From positions 7,586,244-7,650,243 of the forward strand of contig CM064545.1 in NCBI GenBank assembly GCA_032716605.1: 64,000 nucleotides of DNA, written 5' to 3'. This DNA is from Paralithodes platypus. Its lineage: Eukaryota; Arthropoda; Malacostraca; Decapoda; Lithodidae. The notes beneath the pieces were generated by a model. That model searched no databases. It had not been told where the DNA came from and was given only the letters and a program-made list of their open reading frames with translations. Positions 55,111-64,000 of this stretch are shown here, one piece after another. Position numbers and translations under genes: made by a program. The stretch's first letter is position 1; every line of letters starts with the position of its first letter.

Positions 55111-58100
55111 TGCAGATCAAAAATAGTTTCCTACCGCCTCGAGCGGATGCGCAGCGCGTGGTAAAGTAGTTTTTGCGCAAGGGTACTGGGTTCTGGAGAG
55201 ACCCAGAGTAGAGTCCTTTAAGAATTGCTCACAGTTAATCCAAAGTTTACTACAGGAAATTATAGGTAATGATCTATAACAAGCCGCCCGTTTGACGGTG
55301 TGTGACGGTGGTTGTTTCATTTGACTATCATAGCCACATTGGTCCTGAAAGTCTCTTCCTTGGCGTGAGTGGTGTTGTTTTTTTATATGTTAGTCGATTT
55401 TTTTGTTTGTGCCCTCCATCGTGCACGCTCCGTTATATTTTTTGCCACTGGTTTCACTCATTACCACAGCCAGGGAATTTTGAGGCCTTCGGTCGTTGTA
55501 CATCTACTATTTTGGGCCGCGTTGGCCAAGACAAGGCCCAATTTTTTTGATCAATGTTTAGACATTTACATTGATTCATTATCCATTGTGATTACAAGTA
55601 ATAAATCTTAGTATACTCCTCAAACATTTACACTCATTTATCGCCTAAGTACAGTATTGTTATCTATTAAGGGGGGCATATTGACGCCAACTTATGTATA
55701 ACGAGCACCTGTACTAGTTTCCTGGCTTTTTTCTATATATTTTGTTGTTGCCATTTTTTGTTTCCCACTCCCCCTTATCGTGTGAGCTTCTTCGTCCATG
55801 ATGATTTTTTTATCTCCAACCCACCACACACTCCTTCGCGTTCCGTCTGTGTATGTGTGTGTGTCCGTAGGGGGTGCTGTGTGTAATAAAAAATCTTGAA
55901 GATATTTCGATTATGAAAGAGTGCTGTAATTTTATTATGTTATACATTGTTCTTCTTTCTCTGTTCACTGAAAACATTCGGGCTGTACTTCTGCATGTTG
56001 GGTCTAAGTACTTGATTGTTAGGAGATTATAATATCCACGTTAATTCAAACATAGGGATAGTAACTTGGGATATGCTCGTGTACTCGCGTTTGTTACCCC
56101 CTGTGTTGCTTGATTTTTTTTTTCTTTATGTGCAACTATTTTGACGCAATGGTTTACCTGTTCCCTGGGTTGCGGTTTTTTTTTGTCCCGAGTTCCGAAT
56201 ACCGGGAGGATCATATGCTTTAATGAACTTTTTTTTATGTCAAGTGCATTGGGGTTTGTAATGGACCCGGCCCGGTACTTCATCCCCCCTAATTTATTGT
56301 GGCGGTGCTCTCTTGGGATTGTATGGACCATTCACTATATTGTTTTGGGTTATGGTTCATACCACAAGCGTAATTCCACCCTGTTTTATGTTTTATTTAA
56401 TGTGTTTTTGTACCATGTTGGGATAATTATATCAGACTTAAACTGAGTAACCACTAGTTGTCGTAGAAACTATATGTTTCTATCCATTTTAGTGATCTTA
56501 GCCACTAAACTTCCTTTTAATATGTTGTCCCACTTAATCGCATTTACCGTCGGAATACGTCTATATTCCCCCCCCCCCCCCCATTACCCCAGTAGCTAAG
56601 TCGTAAGATATACTGTAGTGTGTATCTATATATACTGTATATTATTCTGATATTAATTAGCTATATTATTTTTTTAATATTGATTTCAGTACCCTCTATA
56701 TATATATCTCTTTTGTATTATATATTTTATTTATACCCCCCTTTATATATATCTAATGATATTATTATATATATTTATTATACTATCCTCTTTATAACTA
56801 TATATATACCGGTAGTCTATATATCATACTCTATAATTTATCTATACTGTATTATTAGTGTAATTTATTACAGTCTATACGGCGTACAATATTGAATTTA
56901 CATGTACCCGCTTTCTTTTGTCTCTTTGCATAGGTCATCTCTAGTAGTGGTGATTTCCTGTGGTAGAGCTTTAGGTTTTTTTGGGGTTGTGGTCAATGCA
57001 CCAAACTTTAAAAGGATAGCCTTTCGGAGACATTAAAAACGCAAGTCCGCATCTCGACTTTTTTGTTCCCTTTGACACGGAACCCCATTCTTTATTTGTC
57101 CTTTCTATCCGTTCGTGTATTTTTGTTTTTTAAAATGTTATCAATCACTACCTCTTTCGTTCTGGCTGACTGTTGACCTTTCTTCTCTTTTATATCGACC
57201 TTTAATGTCTTTTATTGTGCATGCTGGTCAGTTGTCAGATATTTGGCTAATTCTCACGATTATCAGTATTTGTTTAAGAACCACCATAATACAGGCCGAT
57301 GTTTTCTTTTTGTTTATGTTAGTCACACTCGGATGTCATAGTTTTTTTTTCTGCCCCCTCATTTAAGAACTCGTGGCACCTACGTATAGGTTTATCTTTC
57401 TTGTTAATGTTGATAAAATATATGAATTGCCTTTGCCGCTATGGAACTTTGGGATCTTTTTCTAATATCTTATTCCGCAGCATTGTATTAATACGATTGT
57501 GCTTTTTGTAATATTATTTTTGATTTCTGAAAATCCAATATCTTCATAAATTTGGTTTGCCATTAGTTACTAAGCCTACTGCCGTCGTGTGTTGAATATT
57601 AGCCACTAATCATCTATGAGAGGCTAGAGACGTCACTATGGGCCTCCAAGTGTCCCATCTCCCTTTACCTTCTTTTTAATTGGAGGTGCTTAATGCCGGC
57701 CCAATTTTATGCATGTGGTATATGTGTTCCTCTTTCCAATGATCTGTTACTCCAATTGTTTTTAATTTGTTTGTTACCCTCATTTCTTTCCGCTTTTCTC
57801 TAAAAATACTGGGACTCTTGTAACGAGTTCGAGAATTCTCGCTCACTGACGAGCAGTTCAAGCCGTAATATATAAAAGTTTGTCTTATGTGGCGCTTCCT
57901 CTAGTATGTGTTATTACTGTTGTCACCCTTTTAGTTCTTGTTTTTGGAGCGGTTTTTGCATTTTGTTGAGGCCGCTTGGCCCAAATTAAAAAAAATTCCA
58001 CCAGTTTACAAGCTATTAGATTACATCAATTAACCCTATTTTGTCACTAATTCACACAGGACCTTCGTACCATTGATTCCATACGAAGAACCGTTGTGGC

Positions 58101-59055
58101 ATCCACTTTGCATCTATTGTCTACAGATATTTTTTATTTTTGCAACCACGCATACCTTGTTCCGCGGACACCTTGCTTGTGTCACTTGTAGCCCCACGCA
58201 CTCTCCACATCTTTCCCCGTCGCACTAGGGCCGTCTTGATGAGAACCCATGAATTTACACTTTCTCCTCCACAATGCAGCACCTTTTTCTGCTTATCAAA
58301 ATTCATTTATCCCTAGAACTACTACTCGTTGGTATTCTTCACTTCCCTCGAGTTGCTTTCCACAAATTGTTGATCTTTAATCTCCAAAAGTTTATAATTG
58401 CCAATTGTTAACAAACATTTTACGACTGGAGGATGCCTGTTCCAGGCACATGGACCTTTTTGTTTGATCTGTGGTTGTTTCCTTCCTGCCGTCCCTTGTC
58501 TCACTCTAAAAACACATAAAATACCACATAAAAAAACAAAATGCGTTTGGATTTTATATGATATACACATTCCCTCTCTATTAGCTCCTCTTTTTCAAAT
58601 TGGCGCACATTATCTGCATCTCTTTATTCCGTAATTGTCTATGCTCTTATATATCATTCTGTTATTTCAATATCATGATGCTAATATTTCAATTGTGATC
58701 GATTATATTTGTTTCCACTATATTTATTTATCCTGTCTCGGTTTCATGAATTTATTTCACTCCGCTTTATTGTAAGTGGTATGGTCTCGGTGTTAGTCAC
58801 CGATAGTATCAGTACAATAGATAATTGGAATTACTCATCCTTCCTTATGTTTTGTATAATAATTTTCACCTTTGGCACAGTCGCGTCGCATGTATACAAA
58901 AAAACAAATTGAGTTCATCTTGCCATGTGACATAGTTAGTCAGTATTTTTGTGAACAACTTATCCCCTCCAATTGTATCTTATTATTTTTGTGTGATCGT
59001 CTCGGTGATTCCATTTTCTTTATTTAAATTAATAATCAGTTTATACTTCATAAAA
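55111..59055. other. T-rich plus strand, 3.9 kb, nothing recognised
   Basis: Long T runs, a C run (56570-56582), TA-rich patches (56610-56830) and several frames of 60-110 residues without motifs. One short GGCCSCNTTGGCC-like element occurs near 55515 and 57970. The strand asymmetry (A-rich if read on the minus strand) would fit a decayed retroelement read from the minus strand, but no domain is visible. Confidence 0.5.
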
Positions 59056-59559
59056 CACTCAAAGAGCGGCCTGGACGACTTAAGTTGGTCTTATAAGAAA
59101 CCTAGGCCAAAAATTGACTTTTTTTTCGCGGCTGACGCCTTGATTAGCAAGGGATGTTGCGCACATTATCGTCATTATGAGAGAGAGTCCACGGGGTGGC
59201 AGGACCGCAGGCGGGCTCTGACCGTTCAGTGTGGACCTAGTCCTGCCACTGATCTCACCACTACATGTGTACATATCCCTAGTCTCGCTAGATAGGGTAA
59301 AATCTCGGGAAATTACCGTATTTTAGATTTTTTGTACTCGCGTTTGCAACATAGTTGCATGAGAACCCGTTGTCGTACAAGGATGATTCAGGTGTCATTG
59401 GAAAGCTCTATTATTGCCCTTTCACGGATACATAATTGTATTTACGCTCTGGCTCTTGTTAATGCATGAAAAAAAGCATGGAATACTGCTCGTTTAGGGT
59501 AAATCTGCCCGCCACACAGGACGTAAAAGTAACAAATGTTTCCGTCCGCAAAGGGTTAA
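59056..59559. mobile_element. MITE L: relative of MITE J, about 500 bp
   Basis: The left end CACTCAAAGAGCGGCC and GACTTAAGTTGG matches the left end of MITE J. The left TTAA is degraded (TAAAA). The right end is TTTGCGGACGGAAAC inward, with TTAA at 59556-59559. The open frame 58951-59295 across the left part is not supported. Confidence 0.7.
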
Positions 59560-59568
59560 AATATGTGG

Positions 59569-59636
59569 TGGCATAATGGTTTGTACGCTTGTGTTCTGCG
59601 TGTTTCCTTGGTTCGAATCCCGGGAGTACCACACGT
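59569..59636 (+). tRNA. tRNA-like sequence (pseudogene or SINE head)
   Basis: Seen: A-box-like TGGCATAATGG, an ACGC/GCGT anticodon-stem pair, B-box GGTTCGAATCC and a partly pairing acceptor stem (GTGGCAT / GTACCAC, 6 of 7 counting a wobble). The T stem has one mismatch and the anticodon loop is irregular, so a functional tRNA is unlikely. It starts ten bases after MITE L. Confidence 0.35.
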
Positions 59637-60056
59637 ATTTATTAATGTAATTTATTTTATTTATGAGATATATTTGTAAATTAATTGGTCAGTTGGTAAT
59701 ATTACGAATTTAAACACATTAGGCGTTTTCAAAATTTGTTCTGGGATTTGAGTTTAATCTTATATTTTAATTATGTTATTCTATGTGTTATCAATTTCAT
59801 CATGTGCAGTTCTTGTATAACCCGTTTATATCCATTGTTCTTATGTTATTGCTTATAACTGTTTGCTGTAGATACAGAAACACAAACAAAATAAGGTAGC
59901 AAGGTAGCCTGTAGTGGGGCCTAGTTGACAATTCCATAAACCCATTAAGGAAGTACAACAACGCGTCCAGAATACGCAGACGATTACCCAACATCACCAC
60001 ACCACCTTCATTACCCGGCCACCTCGCTTTTGTTCTCTTTATCTCCTTCTCTCTTT
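59637..60056. other. no gene recognised
   Basis: AT-rich. A minus-strand frame at 59800-60069 has no motif. Confidence 0.55.
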
Positions 60057-60316
60057 GGCTTGTATCCATTCGGCCCCATTCAGCCTACTGTTTTAAGACG
60101 TTTACCCCCATCCAGGTGTTAATATATACAGTATATATTTATGTTTTTACAGCTAGGTAAATTTGTACATTTTTCAATCGAAAAATTTCTCCGGGGAGGC
60201 CGGATTTCTCCATACAATGCTGGCTCGCTATCGCTCGCCAGGAACAAATCGACACCTGGATGGGGATAAACGACTTAAAACAGTTGGTTGAATGGGGCCG
60301 AATGGATACAAGCCAG
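60057..60316 (+). mobile_element. MITE M copy 2: 260 bp, 64-bp inverted ends
   Basis: The left end GGCTTGTATCCATTCGGCCC ... TTTTAAGACGTTTACC.CCATCCAGGTGT is the reverse complement of 60252-60316 with about five differences. Inside: CTGGCTCGCTATCGCTCGCCAG, itself a palindrome. Related to 26650-26995. Target duplication not clear. Confidence 0.88.
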
Positions 60317-60390
60317 AAAAAGAGAGAATAGGAGAGAAAGATAAAAATGTAGGAGAAAGTAAGAAAAAGAAAGCTATAAGATGCTACACA

Positions 60391-60464
60391 TTATATTGAA
60401 CTGTACAGGATAATGAAGTAGTATGGATTATATTGAACTGTACAGGATAATGAAGTAGTATGGA
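60391..60464. repeat. 37-bp tandem duplication
   Basis: TTATATTGAACTGTACAGGA... occurs twice in direct succession with no difference seen. It lies just before the satellite. Confidence 0.93.
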
Positions 60465-60501
60465 TTTGACCTATTTATCGATACTTGATGGGAAAATAAG
60501 A

Positions 60502-63404
60502 AACTACTGCGTCACTGTGTGTCTGCACCATATAACTACTGCGTCACTGTGTGTCTGCACCATATAACTACTGCGTCACTGTGTGTCTGCACCATATAAC
60601 TACTGCGTCACTGTGTGTCTGCACCATATAAACTACTGCGTCACTGTGTGTCTGCTCCATATAACTACTGCGTCACTGTGTGTCTGCACCATATAACTAC
60701 TTGCGTCACTGTGTGTCTGCACCATATAACTACTGCGTCACTGTGTGTCTGCACCATATAACTACTGCGTCACTGTGTGTCTGCACCATATAACTACTGC
60801 GTCACTGTGTGTCTGCACCATATAACTACTGCGTCACTGTGTGTCTGCACCATATACTACTGCGTCACTGTGTGTCTGCACCATATAACTACTGCGTCAC
60901 TGTGTGTCTGCACCATATAACTACTGCGTCACTGTGTGTCTGCACCATATAACTACTGCGTCACTGTGTGTCTGCACCATATAACTACTGCGTCCACTGT
61001 GTGTCTGCACCATATAACTACTGCGTCACTGTGTGTCTGCACCATATAACTACTGCGTCACTGTGTGTCTGCACCATATAACTACTGCGTCACTGTGTGT
61101 CTGCACCATATAACTATTGCGTCACTGTGTGTCTGCACCATATAACTACTGCGTCACTGTGTGTCTGCACCATATAACTACTGCGTCACTGTGTGTCTGC
61201 ACCATATAACTACTGCGTCACTGTGTGTCTGCACCATATAACTACTGCGTCACTGTGTGTCTGCACCATATAACTACTGCGTCACTGTGTGTCTGCACCA
61301 TATAACTACTGCGTCACTGTGTGTCTGCACCATATAACTACTGCGTCACTGTGTGTCTGCACCATATAACTACTGCGTCACTGTGTGTCTGCACCATATA
61401 ACTACTGCGTCACTGTGTGTCTGCACCATATAACTACTGCGTCACTGTGTGTCTGCACCATATAACTACTGCGTCACTGTGTGTCTGCACCATATAACTA
61501 CTGCGTCACTGTGTGTCTGCACCATATAACTACTGCGTCACTGTGTGTCTGCACCATATAACTACTGCGTCACTGTGTGTCTGCACCATATAACTACTGC
61601 GTCACTGTGTGTCTGCACCATATAACTACTGCGTCACTGTGTGTCTGCACCATATAACTACTGCGTCACTGTGTGTCTGCACCATATAACTACTGCGTCA
61701 CTGTGTGTCTGCACCATATAACTACTGCGTCACTGTGTGTCTGCACCATATAACTACTGCGTCACTGTGTGTCTGCACCATATAACTACTGCGTCACTGT
61801 GTGTCTGCACCATATAACTACTGCGTCACTGTGTGTCTGCACCATATAACTACTGCGTCACTGTGTGTCTGCACCATATAACTACTGCGTCACTGTGTGT
61901 CTGCACCATATAACTACTGCGTCACTGTGTGTCTGCACCATATAACTACTGCGTCACTGTGTGTCTGCACCATATAACTACTGCGTCACTGTGTGTCTGC
62001 ACCATATAACTACTGCGTCACTGTGTGTCTGCACCATATAACTACTGCGTCACTGTGTGTCTGCACCATATAACTACTGCGTCACTGTGTGTCTGCACCA
62101 TATAACTACTGCGTCACTGTGTGTCTGCACCATATAACTACTGCGTCACTGTGTGTCTGCACCATATAACTACTGCGTCACTGTGTGTCTGCACCATATA
62201 ACTACTGCGTCACTGTGTGTCTGCACCATATAACTACTGCGTCACTGTGTGTCTGCACCATATAACTACTGCGTCACTGTGTGTCTGCACCATATAACTA
62301 CTGCGTCACTGTGTGTCTGCACCATATAACTACTGCGTCACTGTGTGTCTGCACCATATAACTACTGCGTCACTGTGTGTCTGCACCATATAACTACTGC
62401 GTCACTGTGTGTCTGCACCATATAACTACTGCGTCACTGTGTGTCTGCACCATATAACTACTGCGTCACTGTGTGTCTGCACCATATAACTACTGCGTCA
62501 CTGTGTGTCTGCACCATATAACTACTGCGTCACTGTGTGTCTGCACCATATAACTACTGCGTCACTGTGTGTCTGCACCATATAACTACTGCGTCACTGT
62601 GTGTCTGCACCATATAACTACTGCGTCACTGTGTGTCTGCACCATATAACTACTGCGTCACTGTGTGTCTGCACCATATAACTACTGCGTCACTGTGTGT
62701 CTGCACCATATAACTACTGCGTCACTGTGTGTCTGCACCATATAACTACTGCGTCACTGTGTGTCTGCACCATATAACTACTGCGTCACTGTGTGTCTGC
62801 ACCATATAACTACTGCGTCACTGTGTGTCTGCACCATATAACTACTGCGTCACTGTGTGTCTGCACCATATAACTACTGCGTCACTGTGTGTCTGCACCA
62901 TATAACTACTGCGTCACTGTGTGTCTGCACCATATAACTACTGCGTCACTGTGTGTCTGCACCATATAACTACTGCGTCACTGTGTGTCTGCACCATATA
63001 ACTACTGCGTCACTGTGTGTCTGCACCATATAACTACTGCGTCACTGTGTGTCTGCACCATATAACTACTGCGTCACTGTGTGTCTGCACCATATAACTA
63101 CTGCGTCACTGTGTGTCTGCACCATATAACTACTGCGTCACTGTGTGTCTGCACCATATAACTACTGCGTCACTGTGTGTCTGCACCATATAACTACTGC
63201 GTCACTGTGTGTCTGCACCATATAACTACTGCGTCACTGTGTGTCTGCACCATATAAACTACTGCGTCACTGTGTGTCTGCACCATATAAACTACTGCGT
63301 CACTGTGTGTCTGCACCATATAACTGTGTGTCTGCACCATATAAACTACTGCGTCACTGTGTGTCTGCACCATATAAATTGCGTCACTGTGTGTCTGCAC
63401 CATA
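60502..63404. repeat. 32-bp satellite array, about 90 copies
   Basis: The monomer is GCGTCACTGTGTGTCTGCAC followed by CATATAACTACT. Variants (extra A, lost A, TTGCG, GTCCACT, CTATTG) occur only in the first ~600 bp and the last ~150 bp. The interior from about 61120 to 63250 appears identical by eye. 32 is not a multiple of 3, so the open frames across it are incidental. Confidence 0.98.
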
Positions 63405-64000
63405 ACGCGTCATGAACAACTCATTTCGTCAAGATATCTTCGTAATATACAAGCAATCAAGATGAGGACATGACAATTTACCGCCAGCTGGAAAACAAAT
63501 AGACTGTAGCTATTTATGCAAAACTGTTTATAATTTTTGCTGATCCACCAGTGACGTCATAATGGTGTTACCATATCAATTTCAACAAATGATTCTAAAT
63601 ATTTGGATGCCATATATCCATGTATCACATTATAGCAATGAGAAGTAAAGTAGTAATTTGTCTTACATACATTGCGGAATGCCCAGATCACTTTGTCAAT
63701 GTCAGTGGGCCGTTAGGAGGATGAGGATAATGATCGATGAAGATGTATTATGAGGAGATGATGTTAATATCAATAGAAGACATGGATAATATATTACACA
63801 GTATAATATAATTATAATCATCGTTTACGTCCTATAAATATATTCTATAAAATATGTACCGTCCCTTTCCATGTAAGTTGCTCACAGAATATAGTCCAAT
63901 AATTTAATTAAGTCAGTCCAGTGTTCTGTATTATATTGACTTAATTTGAAAAAGAACGAAACTCTGTTCAAATACCATACAGCCTTCATATAAAATAAAT
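63405..64000. other. no gene recognised
   Basis: AT-rich single-copy-looking sequence after the satellite. Confidence 0.55.

Noticed and set aside
58951..59295. 114-residue plus-strand frame
   Set aside because: It spans unrelated AT-rich sequence and the left end of MITE L.
59569..59636. Functional tRNA gene
   Set aside because: Irregular anticodon loop and a T-stem mismatch; more likely a pseudogene or SINE head.
60502..63404. CRISPR-like array of regular repeats
   Set aside because: The 32-bp units are head to tail with no spacers. This is a satellite in a eukaryotic sequence.
63194..63415. Open frames on both strands in the satellite (MVQTHSDA and CLHHINYCV repeats)
   Set aside because: Products of edge variants of a 32-bp repeat; no gene context.

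Overview
The window reads as a repeat graveyard from a metazoan nuclear genome. No host gene is recognisable. Evidence for a eukaryote: GT-AG introns that restore reading frames, polyadenylation signals, microsatellites, and LINE, Penelope-like, Gypsy, mariner, MULE and piggyBac remnants. A block of TAACC repeats (the complement of the arthropod telomere unit TTAGG) at 35.8 kb and the overall repeat flora point to an arthropod, most plausibly a crustacean; that placement is inference. A 100-base run of N at 50147-50246 marks an assembly gap.

Layout. 0-5 kb: two decayed piggyBac transposases (minus strand). 5.9-6.3 kb: a CCAAT/GC/TATA promoter-like block. 7.6-15.1 kb: one LINE (minus strand) split by a 292-bp TTAA-flanked MITE and by a complete 3.4-kb MULE whose transposase carries a C-terminal RING finger. 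15.1-21.4 kb: a LINE endonuclease piece, LTR-type sequence, and a Gypsy pol remnant split by a 1.8-kb LTR-like insertion. 21.4-24.5 kb: a CR1-like LINE (plus strand) broken by a mariner relative, a SINE-like insert and a TTAA MITE. 25.6-26.4 kb: a Penelope-like element end with inverted terminal repeats. 28.6-32.5 kb: another LINE (minus strand) with two exact TTAA insertions. 33.1-34.4 kb: two MITEs sharing one TTAA. 35.7-35.9 kb: a foldback with telomeric repeats in its loop. 36.1-39.5 kb: a TTAA-bounded block holding a further LINE.

40.4-50.1 kb holds the most interesting content. Two related DNA elements (called K1 and K2 here) have long inverted terminal repeats and encode a large, unfamiliar protein: paired C2..HC zinc fingers, a PIN/FEN-like block with HEEADTR and RDTDVL motifs, a FHALTGCDT motif and a C-terminal CXC cysteine cluster. 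K1 termini agree at 132 of 134 positions, yet its gene is dead. The two copies lack different central parts, so together they outline a full protein. I cannot assign this family to a named transposon superfamily with confidence.

50.2-55.1 kb: an LTR fragment, a LINE scrap and a third piggyBac gene with a tandem-repeat-filled intron. 55.1-59.0 kb is T-rich with no recognisable content. 59.1-60.3 kb: two MITEs and a tRNA-like sequence. 60.5-63.4 kb: a 32-bp satellite of about 90 copies. Apart from the mobile elements' own open frames, nothing suggests genes acting together; the biology here is transposon nesting. Where an insertion falls inside a coding frame, removing it restores the LINE reading frame, which fixes several boundaries to the base.
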